Counted from the first letter of the stretch, positions 52,429 to 62,350 are shown. The stretch: 64,000 bases of DNA from Chryseobacterium sp. MYb7 (GCF_002979455.1 NZ_PCOU01000001.1:310001-374000); one strand, 5' to 3'. Notes: a model not told the origin generated them from the letters alone. Program-made: numbers and translations.

Positions 52429-55400
52429 TTATTTGACAAAATTAAAATGATAAATGATATTTGTTTCAGGATTAATTCCTAGTTCCCATATCCCTTGAGA
52501 TCCTCTATAGCTGCCAGGTACTTTCCAATTCATGCCTCCTTTAAAAGTAGCATCAGGTATACCTTTAGCGGATGACATAATTTCCCGAATAGTTAAAGGA
52601 GATCTCATATAAGGTCTTGCAAGTTGTCCTGCATTTTCTCCTCGTTTCACAATTTCTGTTAAATGTTTTTCTGCAGATTTAGTAAAAGTAAAGTCAGTCT
52701 TAGCAGTAGATGGATTTACTTTTGTATATTCTCCTTTATAGATTGTTTGAGAACCTTCCTTATATATTGGTACTGGCTGCTCATTTACAAACTTTGTTCC
52801 GGCATATTCATCAACGCTAAAACCAATATCTCCAATTTCAATAGAGGTTGTTTTCACAGCAGTTGCCCCAACAGTGGTAGTTTTCGGAGTATTGTTTAAA
52901 GTCCATGCACTTCTGCCTTCAGCAATAGGAGCTCCTTTTAAAATTGTTCCTTGTGGGGCTCCAATTTTAGCCGCCTGTGTGTTTTGAGCCATTTGGCCTA
53001 AAGTTCCGGCAATTGCACCTGCCGCTCCTCCTATAGCCGCTCCTGATAAACCGCCCATTACCGTTCCTTCTATTACATTTTCCCCAAACATTACAGCAGT
53101 GGCAAAACCATTAATAGCTCCTGCAACGGCACCTCCTGAAGCTCCTGCTATAGCACCTCCTAAAAGACCGCCTTGTATTCCATAGGTTGCTGCGGCAGCA
53201 AGGGATGCAGAACCAACGGCGGCTCCAACACCTCCGGTAAATGCACCTACTGCAGCTCCCATTGCAATTTTGCCCCAGGTGGCTCCCCAATTCCATTTTA
53301 CAGGATTCCATGAGCCGTTGGCTTTTACCCCGGTTAAGTAGCCACCAATAACAGCTCCTACAGCAATCCATATAAACTCCCCATTTGGGTCATTATATAT
53401 AAGGGGATTATTCATCGCATACCCGTACCTATTGTAGATTTGGGTATTGAATGGATCCTGGATGTTTTCATCTGCATTCAAAAACCTTCTTAGAAGTGGG
53501 TCGTAGAGTCTTCCATTCATGTGGATAATCCCCACTTCCGTATAATGCTCATGACCTGTATAGCCTCTGTCTATCAGTAACCCTCCGGAAACATTGATAA
53601 GGACATCAATACTGGCTTTGCCAACAGCCAGTTTACTTTTTCCAATACGGAGATGAGTTAAATTACCCCACGCATCGAAATGCCTTTGTTCAAGCATATT
53701 TCCTGCTTCATCACTAATGGCTAAAATACTTCCCAGATAGTCTTTATGCAAAAATTTAAAAGAACCGCTATTCTCATCAAAGTTCTTCAAAAATACAATA
53801 TTGCTTTCATATGGAGTGCCCTCTATATAGATAATATGCTTTTCCTTTCCAGAAACACTGCTTTTTATCACTTCAAAGCTTCCTTCTTCGCTGTATAGTT
53901 TGGTCAATTCTCCTTCAGTTTCTGGGTCAAATATGCCTTTATAGGTAGCTCTTTGTCTCATACCAGTTAATCCATACTGAAATACGACAGTACCTTTTTC
54001 CCCAACAATATATACAGGGTCATTATTCTCATTATAAAGAACAGTCTGAACCAGATCCTGATCATAATTCTGCATCCCGTCATTATTCAGAGTCATTCCC
54101 GTAGCCTGATAAATTTTGTCAGAATTTTCATACTTAATGGTTCCCACCTGATCATTTACCAGTATTCTGCCTTTTGCATCATAAATATTTCTATTGGTAG
54201 AAGGTATATCTCCTGAAATTGGATCTGTCCAGTTGACCAGACGGTTGTTATCATCATAAACAAAATATTCTGTTTCGAAAGGTAATACTGATTTTCTGCT
54301 TTTAAGCTCGTTTTTAATCGCATCAAAATTGTATGAAGCCTTAAAAATATCTGGCTTTATGGGCGATGAATGATTAACATTTGTCAAAAATCCGTTACCA
54401 TCATATTCATTATTAATTTCCGCTGCTCCCAATTTAGCCCTTACCAACAGTCCTTTTTCATTGGTTTCTTTCAGTTCCCATAAAATTTTCCCTGAGTTCT
54501 TATCCTTAACCTGATACAGCTCACCATTCCATGCATTGTACAGGTTTTCGACAGAAACATTAGTTGTTCCTACGGAAGTTTGTATTGCTTTTTCATAAGA
54601 GATTATCCTTCCTTTGCTGTCATAAACAACATTTTTGTGCGAAAAATAGGCTTCAGGAGTTTCCTGGAAAGAAGAAGTATTTCTTCCCTGTGGATCATAA
54701 TTTATCGTATATGCATATTTTTTTCCATTGGAAGTTCCTTCTTTTAAAGTAAGTTTTCCCTTATCATTATAGGAAAAGCTTATTGCTTTATCAGTTTCAT
54801 TTCCGGTAGTGGATTTTTCATTCTGAATGACAAGCTGACCAAGGTTGTTATACTGATACCTTTTCTCACCCTTTGGGCTTATTACTCTTGACAGAGCTCC
54901 CATATAGCCAAGGTATTGGTATTCATATACCCCTGTAGAAGGATCTTCTACGCGTGTTTTATTTCCCCAGTCATCATACATCGTGGTCACAATATGCTCC
55001 GCATATTTAGCCTGAATCTGTTGACCTGATGCATTATAAGAAAATTGTACTGTTCCACCCTTATCAGTAGATGATAAAACATTTCCTAAAGCATCCAGGG
55101 TTTGGGAAGTTGTTCTGCCGTAATCCAACTGACTGGTTTCTTTTACTGTTGTGGTCAGTCCTGATATAATGGTTTCTGTCTGCTTTCCGGTAAATGCTGT
55201 AGCCTTTATCTTAGCTGGGAATACAGTATCATCATAAACAAAGGTATTCCACTGGCTGGCTCCCTGCCCATCAAAATAGGGTTCAGATTCCTTAATCTTT
55301 CTTCCAAGGACATCATACTGTACATCTTTAGAAACATATTTTCCCTGAGCAAAAGCTTTGGAAGAAGTTTTATATTCCTCTCCCAGTTTGTTGGTGAAAA

Positions 55401-58400
55401 CTTTTGCCACATCACCATCAGGATCATTACGGGTAATCGTTTCGTTGTACTGACTATCTTTAGCGTACTGAAAAGTGGTAGTTCCAGTTAAGCTGGAAGC
55501 AGAACTCTGGAGCTTACCCCATACATCATAAATATTGGTGAGAGTATTGCCATTCGGATCTGTTTGGGTTAGAACCTGTCCCAGGCTGTTATAAGTAAAC
55601 CCAGATTCCAGGCCGAGATTATCCGTTTTTTTAATGATAAACCTGCCTGTTGGATCATACTCATCTTTCTGATTTTTTGCATTTCCATCTATGCCCGAAA
55701 TAGTTTTTTTTGCCGTGATATTCCCAAACCCGTCATAAGAATATTCTTCATTTAAAGCTTGTGTAGCATCATTTCCGGGGAAAAACTTGGTGCTTTTTAA
55801 AAGATTGTTCTCATAGGTGTAGGTGGTAAAGGTATTCTGTACATCACCGTAAGCCTCTGTTTTTTCAGCCTTGTTTGTCGGTCTTCCAACATAATAATTC
55901 GTTCCTGTTCCCCCAATATTATGGGTGTAGTCGAACTCAGTGGTAGATACACCGTAACCGTAATTGGTATTGATTTCTATTTTAGAAGGCAGGTAATAGT
56001 TTTCATAGCTCGTTACCTTCTGAATGAATGTTCCGGTTAAGAAATCTTTTGTTCTGGTAAATTTCGGAACAATAGCAGTAACAATTTTGGACTGGCTGCC
56101 TGTAGGAATCGAAGTAATTACCTGACCATTCAAGAGTTTATCCACCTTATAGTCTACAGATTCAAAACTCAGAAGCTGGCTGTTATTCTCTGAAATATCT
56201 GCCGGGAAAATATTATTTTCATTATTGGTTCTGATGCTCCATTCTTTCACAGGTGCTCCATCCAAGGCAGGATCTATTTGTGATCCGGACCATATCTTGG
56301 TGTTTTCAAAACCATCAGCATACCATGAGGAACGGGCGATCTGATGAAATCCTAGTAAACTTTTACCCTGCAAGTTTCCTACAAGCCCTCTGTAGCGGAA
56401 ATCCTGCTTTCTGCCTTCTTCCACAAGCTGGGATACAGCGTAAGCCTGATCCACCCTTGTCATGGCATAATAAGGATAAATCTCATTCTTTTCTTTCTTG
56501 TAGAAATCGGGAATAGAGGTATTCCCAGGAACTACTTCCATGTATTTCACCGAAGTAGTAACCCCTCCTTGGGTAATTGAAGCCATTCTTGCCAATTCAG
56601 AAACAGGAGTAGGTCCCTTTATTTTTTTCAGGAACTCTTTCCAGTATAAAAAGACATTATAATAATTATTCCCGGATTTTATAGAATTGGTAATTGGAGT
56701 AAAGAGTGTAAGATCATACAAATCCTGTGTGCTGTAAGTTGGGCTTTGAAATAACCAGTTGGGAGTAAAGTTCGGTGTTCCGTTAACATCCGATCCATTA
56801 GCCATCTTTGCACTTATAACATAACCGAAATCCCTTGAGCCAGCTGCATTGAACATATTGATCTGATTATAGGAGAATACCTGAACAATATCAGATTTCC
56901 CATCCTTGTTCATGTCTGTAACCGAAAAGAAATATTGTTTGGCGAATTTGGCATAATTGCCAGTCATTTCTTTCTGGAATTTTCTATAAGTAAAAAATTC
57001 CTGTTTTAGGAAAGGAGTAAAACCCTTATCCGTTCCCATGTAAAATCTCCAGTCGTCAGGTTTTCCTATGGCATAATCGGTAATAGGAATCGCAAAATCA
57101 AGTTTTCCGTCTCCATTGTAATCACCATATAATATAGGGAATTCAGGGTCTTTCGTTTCCAGAAGAGTTCCGGAAAATTTAATTTTCTGCAGGTATGCAT
57201 CAGCACTATATTTTACAAACTCAAAAACGGTATACTGCGAATCAGCAACACTGATAACTTCTACTTTTCCGTCTCCATCTATATCCATATACTTGCGATC
57301 CTTATAACCACTTTCATTGATTCCCGAATCAAGCAGCAGTCCTACTAAAGGAGTGGCCGGGCTTTTAAGGTCTATTATAGCTTTTGTATTAAATCCTGGG
57401 AGACCTCCATCATCAAGGAAAGCATCAGGTATTCCGTCCCCATTAACATCACCTACTTCAAGAATTAAATTATCACCTTGTCCATAAAAAACGGTATTAC
57501 CCAGACTTTTGTCGAATACTTTTACAAAATCATTGTTCCTAAAAATATATCCATAAATTCTACTGTCTTTATATTCAATAATTCCATTCCCATTATAGAC
57601 CTGTCCGGTTTCGTCTAATAATGTGGTGACTACTTTAGCGTTACCTGCAAAAGTTTTACCTGTAGAAACTGTTGAAAAGGTTTCATTAAAAGCACCCAGC
57701 TTTACAGTACCGTTATTCATCAGGAAGTCCAGATAAGAGTCCCCGTTAAAATCTCCAACCAACTTCACATCATTAAAGGGTTCAGGTTCTGCTGTATATT
57801 CTGCATAAGAAGAATTTACCATAGCCGGATAATTAAACGTCACAGGGTTAGAAGGCTCGTTATTGGCGTTGTATTCTGTAATTTTCCCTGCAAACTGGTA
57901 ATTAGTCCCATTACTTGTATAGTCTATGCTGTATCGCTTAAACTGATTATTATAAGTAAGTACCTTTACCTCGGAAAGAATTTTATTTTTGTAAAATTTG
58001 TATCCCTGCACGTAAGATTCTTCTTTTAAATCCCGATCATTATAAACAAACTGTATGGTGTTCATATAGGGTGTATTCAGGTCCTTATTGCCACCCCAGC
58101 TAATGCTGCTTATCATGGCAACACCGTTTCCCTGGATATAGCTGTAAGAAATGTAGTTTCCCTGCGGATCTTTCCATTCATCTATATAATAGTCGGTGGA
58201 CGTTTTGGCAACTGGATTACGACCATACCATGCCTGGGAACCATCCTCGAAAGTCACTTCCCAATATTCCGGGCCATACCATCCGGCGGCAGCTCCTATA
58301 GATTTAAATTTTGTATTTGAATATTTCTCGGTTACATATTCTGCACCGTCTTTGCCATATTCTCCTGATTTCAGTACCAGTCTTTTACCATTAAAGCTGT

Positions 58401-58734
58401 AATAATCTGAGAAGTCCATCTGAACTCCTTTTACCTCGCCGTTATTTTCAATGGTTTTGCCTGTTCTGGTGATGGCTGTAATGCCGGAAATACTCCATCC
58501 ATATCCCGCAATACCGTTGCCCGATTCACTATTATAGACCAAACTTACTTGTGGTGATACTGTTTTTACTCCCGGAGGAACATCTATGGGCAAAGAAAAC
58601 TGTAGTTGCCCAACTCTGTTGACTTCTATATTTCCCTTAGTATCATGGAAGTTCTGGGCAAAGGAGAATATTGAAAAGAAAGATAATACGAGTGATGAAA
58701 ATATTTGTATTTTCTTGTGATTATACTTTTTCAT
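52429..58734 (-). CDS. SpvB/RHS-repeat polymorphic toxin
   Basis: 2101 residues. Signal peptide (LSFFSIFSFAQ). SpvB-like N-terminal domain (about 30-300; PPGVKTVSPQVSLVYNSES, GYGWSISGI). FG-GAP/VCBS repeats (GDFNGDSYLDF near 328, GDVNGDGIPD near 432, DIDGDGKVE, GDYNGDGKLDF, DMNKDGKSD). RHS/YD repeats over about 900-1700. RHS-associated core domain near 1738-1783 (GRLYDPLLRRFLNADE, YNRYGYAMNNPLIYNDPNG). A Gly/Ala-rich membrane-like segment follows (about 1785-1890), then the variable tip; the last ~90 residues (KHLTEIVKRGENAGQLARP, WKVPGSYRGSQGIWELGI, NIIYHFNF) look like a small RNase-type toxin such as Ntox35, not certain. There is no T9SS sorting domain at its own C-terminus. Confidence 0.9.
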   Translation of the reverse strand: MKKYNHKKIQIFSSLVLSFFSIFSFAQNFHDTKGNIEVNRVGQLQFSLPIDVPPGVKTVSPQVSLVYNSESGNGIAGYGWSISGITAITRTGKTIENNGEVKGVQMDFSDYYSFNGKRLVLKSGEYGKDGAEYVTEKYSNTKFKSIGAAAGWYGPEYWEVTFEDGSQAWYGRNPVAKTSTDYYIDEWKDPQGNYISYSYIQGNGVAMISSISWGGNKDLNTPYMNTIQFVYNDRDLKEESYVQGYKFYKNKILSEVKVLTYNNQFKRYSIDYTSNGTNYQFAGKITEYNANNEPSNPVTFNYPAMVNSSYAEYTAEPEPFNDVKLVGDFNGDSYLDFLMNNGTVKLGAFNETFSTVSTGKTFAGNAKVVTTLLDETGQVYNGNGIIEYKDSRIYGYIFRNNDFVKVFDKSLGNTVFYGQGDNLILEVGDVNGDGIPDAFLDDGGLPGFNTKAIIDLKSPATPLVGLLLDSGINESGYKDRKYMDIDGDGKVEVISVADSQYTVFEFVKYSADAYLQKIKFSGTLLETKDPEFPILYGDYNGDGKLDFAIPITDYAIGKPDDWRFYMGTDKGFTPFLKQEFFTYRKFQKEMTGNYAKFAKQYFFSVTDMNKDGKSDIVQVFSYNQINMFNAAGSRDFGYVISAKMANGSDVNGTPNFTPNWLFQSPTYSTQDLYDLTLFTPITNSIKSGNNYYNVFLYWKEFLKKIKGPTPVSELARMASITQGGVTTSVKYMEVVPGNTSIPDFYKKEKNEIYPYYAMTRVDQAYAVSQLVEEGRKQDFRYRGLVGNLQGKSLLGFHQIARSSWYADGFENTKIWSGSQIDPALDGAPVKEWSIRTNNENNIFPADISENNSQLLSFESVDYKVDKLLNGQVITSIPTGSQSKIVTAIVPKFTRTKDFLTGTFIQKVTSYENYYLPSKIEINTNYGYGVSTTEFDYTHNIGGTGTNYYVGRPTNKAEKTEAYGDVQNTFTTYTYENNLLKSTKFFPGNDATQALNEEYSYDGFGNITAKKTISGIDGNAKNQKDEYDPTGRFIIKKTDNLGLESGFTYNSLGQVLTQTDPNGNTLTNIYDVWGKLQSSASSLTGTTTFQYAKDSQYNETITRNDPDGDVAKVFTNKLGEEYKTSSKAFAQGKYVSKDVQYDVLGRKIKESEPYFDGQGASQWNTFVYDDTVFPAKIKATAFTGKQTETIISGLTTTVKETSQLDYGRTTSQTLDALGNVLSSTDKGGTVQFSYNASGQQIQAKYAEHIVTTMYDDWGNKTRVEDPSTGVYEYQYLGYMGALSRVISPKGEKRYQYNNLGQLVIQNEKSTTGNETDKAISFSYNDKGKLTLKEGTSNGKKYAYTINYDPQGRNTSSFQETPEAYFSHKNVVYDSKGRIISYEKAIQTSVGTTNVSVENLYNAWNGELYQVKDKNSGKILWELKETNEKGLLVRAKLGAAEINNEYDGNGFLTNVNHSSPIKPDIFKASYNFDAIKNELKSRKSVLPFETEYFVYDDNNRLVNWTDPISGDIPSTNRNIYDAKGRILVNDQVGTIKYENSDKIYQATGMTLNNDGMQNYDQDLVQTVLYNENNDPVYIVGEKGTVVFQYGLTGMRQRATYKGIFDPETEGELTKLYSEEGSFEVIKSSVSGKEKHIIYIEGTPYESNIVFLKNFDENSGSFKFLHKDYLGSILAISDEAGNMLEQRHFDAWGNLTHLRIGKSKLAVGKASIDVLINVSGGLLIDRGYTGHEHYTEVGIIHMNGRLYDPLLRRFLNADENIQDPFNTQIYNRYGYAMNNPLIYNDPNGEFIWIAVGAVIGGYLTGVKANGSWNPVKWNWGATWGKIAMGAAVGAFTGGVGAAVGSASLAAAATYGIQGGLLGGAIAGASGGAVAGAINGFATAVMFGENVIEGTVMGGLSGAAIGGAAGAIAGTLGQMAQNTQAAKIGAPQGTILKGAPIAEGRSAWTLNNTPKTTTVGATAVKTTSIEIGDIGFSVDEYAGTKFVNEQPVPIYKEGSQTIYKGEYTKVNPSTAKTDFTFTKSAEKHLTEIVKRGENAGQLARPYMRSPLTIREIMSSAKGIPDATFKGGMNWKVPGSYRGSQGIWELGINPETNIIYHFNFVK

Positions 58735-58740
58735 GATGCA

Positions 58741-59262
58741 TTATCTTTTAGTGATGTTTTTACTGAAAATTCTGCCGTCTTTCAACGTAAAGCGAAGGAT
58801 ATATACTCCCCAATCATAACCCGTCATATTGATTTTTAACTGCCTGTTAAGTCCGGGAATATTCTGCTGCTGGAATTTCCAGTGTATTGTACTGTGTTGG
58901 TATAGAGAAACAGATTCTATAAGTTTGTCCATTTCCTCTGTCCAGTCAATGGTTAAAACATCATTGACTGGAACTGGATATAACCGTACCTGTTTCCAGA
59001 AGTCTTTTTCATTTATTACCTGAGTTCTAGCCAGAGAAGTGGTTTTAAGCTGTTTTGAAGCTTTTCCGGCAAGGTCTTCAGGACCACGGTATTTCTGGCT
59101 GCCTGCTTCATCGTATTTGAAATAGACTTCGGTTTGGGAATATCCCCAAAATCCGATCAGGAGGAAAATCAAAGGAAAGATTTTCCTTTGTATTATGATT
59201 CTCCGGGCCGACTTGCCCGGAGCGGTACATTCAGAAGATATACCCGAATAAAGTTTTTTCAT
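58741..59262 (-). CDS. Small protein with T9SS type A-like C-terminal domain, upstream partner of the RHS gene
   Basis: 173 residues. The N-terminus is unusual: 27 residues with Cys, Pro and several Arg (MKKLYSGISSECTAPGKSAR) precede a normal hydrophobic signal core (IFPLIFLLIGFWGYSQ). The last ~80 residues (VRLYPVPVNDVLTIDW, YDWGVYILRFTLKDGRIFSKN) match the T9SS type A sorting domain layout. It ends 6 nt before the RHS start, so the two are co-transcribed. I recall the same order (small T9SS protein, RHS protein, immunity) in other Chryseobacterium genomes. It may carry the RHS protein to the surface; inference. Confidence 0.75.
   Translation of the reverse strand: MKKLYSGISSECTAPGKSARRIIIQRKIFPLIFLLIGFWGYSQTEVYFKYDEAGSQKYRGPEDLAGKASKQLKTTSLARTQVINEKDFWKQVRLYPVPVNDVLTIDWTEEMDKLIESVSLYQHSTIHWKFQQQNIPGLNRQLKINMTGYDWGVYILRFTLKDGRIFSKNITKR
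59201..59222. repeat. GC-rich palindrome inside the signal-peptide region of the RHS partner gene
   Basis: CTCCGGGC (59201-59208), 6-nt loop, GCCCGGAG (59215-59222): a perfect 8-bp inverted repeat in an otherwise AT-rich gene. A second one, AAAGGAAA/TTTCCTTT (59171-59189), lies just downstream on minus. Confidence 0.6.
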
Positions 59263-59671
59263 TGTGTTTGGCTTTAAAGTTAAAAGTTGATTTGGTTATC
59301 CCAATGAAGGGAAATTACTGTTATATTTAACGGTGTTTTTTCGATAAGAAATTGTTATCCTGATAGATAGCATGTTTTCATACATTTTGTTTTTAGGTTG
59401 TAAGGATATAACCCGGCTGAAGTCAGGGTATTATAATAGATAGTCTAGGAGACCTTAGGTTTTAAAGCCCTACACAAAAGAAGTAAGGAAAATTCCTTAT
59501 ATGTGCATACAGAAATTAAGTTAGGGACATAATTTCTTTATTCATCTGTTATAGTTTTTTCGGTTGGACCTACAGTTTATCTAATAATTTTATAACTCAA
59601 AAATCAGGTTTTTGCGATAAGAATTTCAGAATGTATTCATATTTTGTTTATTTTGAGATGTTGGTTTTTAG

Positions 59672-59695
59672 TTTCTTTCTTTCTTTCTTTCTTTC
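59672..59695. repeat. (TTTC)6 tetranucleotide tract
   Basis: Six perfect repeats followed by TT. Such tracts are prone to slipped-strand mispairing. It is about 410 nt from the RHS partner start. Confidence 0.7.
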
Positions 59696-59993
59696 TTGTA
59701 ACAAAGCTACTGCTTCATAGCGACAAATCATGTCGTATCTTTTTTCTTATTACAAAAAAAGTTCAAGACAACTACTTTGATATACTATGATATCAAAACA
59801 TTTATGATCTATCTATATTTATTGTTTTCTAATGCTAATCTAATATTGAAATTTTTATTATTAAAAACAATAATGTCAATATATAATTAATCTGTAATAA
59901 TAAAAACTAAATCTCCCTAAAATGAAATGCCTTCCTGTTTTTAGTTTCTTAACTGATAAATAAACATATTATTTACTTGATTTAGAGCAAAAA

Positions 59994-60032
59994 ACAACAA
60001 AAAATAAATGCCACCGGATTCCGATGGCATTT
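59994..60032 (-). terminator. Terminator of the carbonic anhydrase gene
   Basis: 12-bp stem (60006-60017 with 60021-60032, one G-T pair) and T-rich tail on minus. Confidence 0.8.
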
Positions 60033-60069
60033 TCTGTAAATTATAATTGAAATTTAATGAGTTTATTTC

Positions 60070-60705
60070 TTATAACCACGTTACAGCACCTGTTTCAACA
60101 TCATAATTGGCTCCAACGATTTTAATTTTACCTTCTGCTTCAAGGTTTTTAAGGGTTGAGCTTTGCTTACGGATGTCTTCAATGGCACTTCTTACGTTTT
60201 GTTGGTTAAGTCTTTCCAGAAGAGAACTGTTTTTTGATGAACGTTCTTCATTCTCCTCAATAATATCATTGATGATAGGATTGAAGTGATTGATAAGGTG
60301 GTTCAGGTTATCCATTCCCAATCCTTCAATCTGTGCAGCATCAAGACCTCCTTTCAATGCTCCGCATTTCGTGTGTCCTAAAACTACAATAAGTTTGGAA
60401 CCGGCTACATTACAACCAAATTCCATAGATCCAAGAATGTCCTGATTTACAAAATTACCAGCAATTCTGATACTGAAAACATCTCCTAATCCCTGGTCAA
60501 AGATAAGCTCTGCAGAAGTACGGCTGTCAATACAGCTTAAAACTACGGCAAATGGCCATTGTCCCTCACGGGTAGCATTCACTTGCTCAAGAAGATCTCT
60601 ATTGGCTTTAAGATTGTTTACAAATCTCTGGTTTCCTTCTTTTAAGAATTCCAATGCTTTCTCAGGAGTGATAGTAGACTGTGTTTCGTATGTATGTGCT
60701 TTCAT
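60070..60705 (-). CDS. Beta-carbonic anhydrase
   Basis: Interconverts CO2 and bicarbonate; cytoplasmic, 211 residues. Zinc ligands Cys58, His111 and Cys114 with the Asp60-Arg62 dyad are in SCIDSRTSAE and LGHTKCGALKGG. It lies 52 nt downstream of the SulP gene and is likely co-transcribed, a common pairing of a bicarbonate transporter with an anhydrase. It differs in sequence from the second copy at 62818, being the longer-loop type (NLNHLINHFNPIINDIIEEN). Confidence 0.94.
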   Translation of the reverse strand: MKAHTYETQSTITPEKALEFLKEGNQRFVNNLKANRDLLEQVNATREGQWPFAVVLSCIDSRTSAELIFDQGLGDVFSIRIAGNFVNQDILGSMEFGCNVAGSKLIVVLGHTKCGALKGGLDAAQIEGLGMDNLNHLINHFNPIINDIIEENEERSSKNSSLLERLNQQNVRSAIEDIRKQSSTLKNLEAEGKIKIVGANYDVETGAVTWL

Positions 60706-60757
60706 ATTATTTATTATTTTCGAATTTAAAGTTAAAAAAATTAATTGATGATTGAGA

Positions 60758-62350
60758 TTACATGGCTCTTTTATGTGTAACTAAAATATGAGAGTCCTCG
60801 CTTCTTTCGTAATCTCGGTATGAAGTTTTGAAGCCTAAAAGTTCAACATTGATATCCTGTTCCTTGGCGCGGATATTGGCAAATTCCTGGATCATTTCCA
60901 GTACATCTGTTGCAATATAGGATGTACTTCTGGCGTCAATGATAACTATTGAGTTTGGTTTTATGTTTTTAAGTGTTTTTTTAATCGCTGCTTTATTTAA
61001 AAATGAAACTTCTTCAGCCAGTTTTATGTTGATCCCATCCGCATCATCTAATCGCTCTCTGCTTAGATAATAAGCTCGTTTCATATTTCCCTGAAGAATA
61101 TAGAAAACAGAGATGGCAAGACCAATTCCTACTCCTTTTAATAAATCTGTTGCCACTACAGCTGCAACCGTTGCCACAAATGGGATAAACTGGAATTTTC
61201 CTAAATGCCAGAAATGTTTGAATGTAGCTGGTTTTGCCAATTTATATCCCACTAAAATTAAGACCGCAGCTAAAGTAGCTAATGGAATTAAATTTAAAAT
61301 AACAGGAATAGAAAGTACACAGATCAATAAAAATATCCCGTGAATAATACTTGACATTTTAGAGGTTGCTCCCGCATTGGCATTAGCAGAGCTTCTTACT
61401 ACTACAGAAGTCATTGGCAAACCACCAATAAAAGAGCTGATCAGGTTTCCTATTCCCTGTGCTTTCAGCTCAAGGTTGGTATCTGTAATTCTTTTCTGTC
61501 TGTCTAATCGGTCTGATGCTTCAATACAAAGCAGGGTTTCAATAGATGCTACAATGGCAATTGTAGCTCCTACGATCCAGACTTTAGGATTGGTAAAGCC
61601 ATTAAGGTCAGGAGTTGTAATCAGATTTTTAAAATCATCAAAAGACTGCGGTACCGGTAATGAAACCAAATGTTGGGTTTCGATAGCCAGTGAGCTTCCG
61701 GACATCTTAAAAAGTTGGTTCAAAAGGATACCTACGATTACGGCAACCAAAGCTCCCGGTAACATTTTCATCCTTTTCAGTACGTGGATTTTGTCCCATG
61801 CAATAAGAATTGCTACGGAAACCAAAGTAACAACGATAGCTCCCGGATGGATAGCTCCAAATAATTCTGTAAAATATCCGAAGTTCAGGCCATTATCAAA
61901 AATAGATTCATGACCTTCATAATCTTTATCGAATCCCAGTGCATGTGGAATCTGTTTTAAAATAATAATGATTCCTATGGCAGCAAGCATTCCTTCAATC
62001 ACGTTATTCGGGAAATAATTGGATATACTTCCGGCTCTTACAAATCCTAAAACCAATTGTATAAGTCCTGCAATGATCCCCGCACAAAGGAAAAGCTCAA
62101 ATGCGCCAAGATCTGTTATGGCTGTTAAAACGATAGCCGTTAAACCTGCTGCGGGCCCGGAAACTGAAATATTTGAATTACTGATTGTTCCTACTACCAG
62201 GCCGCCTACAATGCCGGAAATAATACCGGACAATGGGGGAGCACCTGATGCTAAAGCAATTCCTAAACACAACGGAAGTGCTACTAAAAATACCACGAGT
62301 CCTGAAGGAAAATTCTCCTTGATTCCTCCTATTAATGATGTCTTTTTCAT
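60758..62350 (-). CDS. SulP-family anion transporter (probable bicarbonate or sulfate)
   Basis: 530 residues. About twelve to fourteen membrane helices follow a short cytoplasmic N-terminus (LIGGIKENFPSGLVVFLVALPLCLGIALASG is the family signature). A C-terminal STAS domain (about 450-530; SIVIIDARSTSYIATDVLEMI) is present but short. Its position between carbonic anhydrases argues for bicarbonate import like BicA or YchM relatives, though sulfate cannot be excluded. A hairpin (62377-62396) lies in its leader. Confidence 0.9.
   Translation of the reverse strand: MKKTSLIGGIKENFPSGLVVFLVALPLCLGIALASGAPPLSGIISGIVGGLVVGTISNSNISVSGPAAGLTAIVLTAITDLGAFELFLCAGIIAGLIQLVLGFVRAGSISNYFPNNVIEGMLAAIGIIIILKQIPHALGFDKDYEGHESIFDNGLNFGYFTELFGAIHPGAIVVTLVSVAILIAWDKIHVLKRMKMLPGALVAVIVGILLNQLFKMSGSSLAIETQHLVSLPVPQSFDDFKNLITTPDLNGFTNPKVWIVGATIAIVASIETLLCIEASDRLDRQKRITDTNLELKAQGIGNLISSFIGGLPMTSVVVRSSANANAGATSKMSSIIHGIFLLICVLSIPVILNLIPLATLAAVLILVGYKLAKPATFKHFWHLGKFQFIPFVATVAAVVATDLLKGVGIGLAISVFYILQGNMKRAYYLSRERLDDADGINIKLAEEVSFLNKAAIKKTLKNIKPNSIVIIDARSTSYIATDVLEMIQEFANIRAKEQDINVELLGFKTSYRDYERSEDSHILVTHKRAM

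Larger units (their letters stand above)
59263..60069. other. 807-nt gene-free region
   Basis: Very AT-rich. It contains six perfect TTTC units (59672-59695), the carbonic anhydrase terminator (59994-60032) and otherwise no ORF with coding character or named RNA. It separates the toxin island from the carbonic anhydrase genes; the promoter of the RHS operon should lie in its first 300 nt, but no TAnnTTTG box is visible on minus. Confidence 0.5.

Noticed and set aside
61377..61913. Plus-strand frame of 178 codons.
   Set aside because: Antisense to the SulP gene; lacks a plausible start region.
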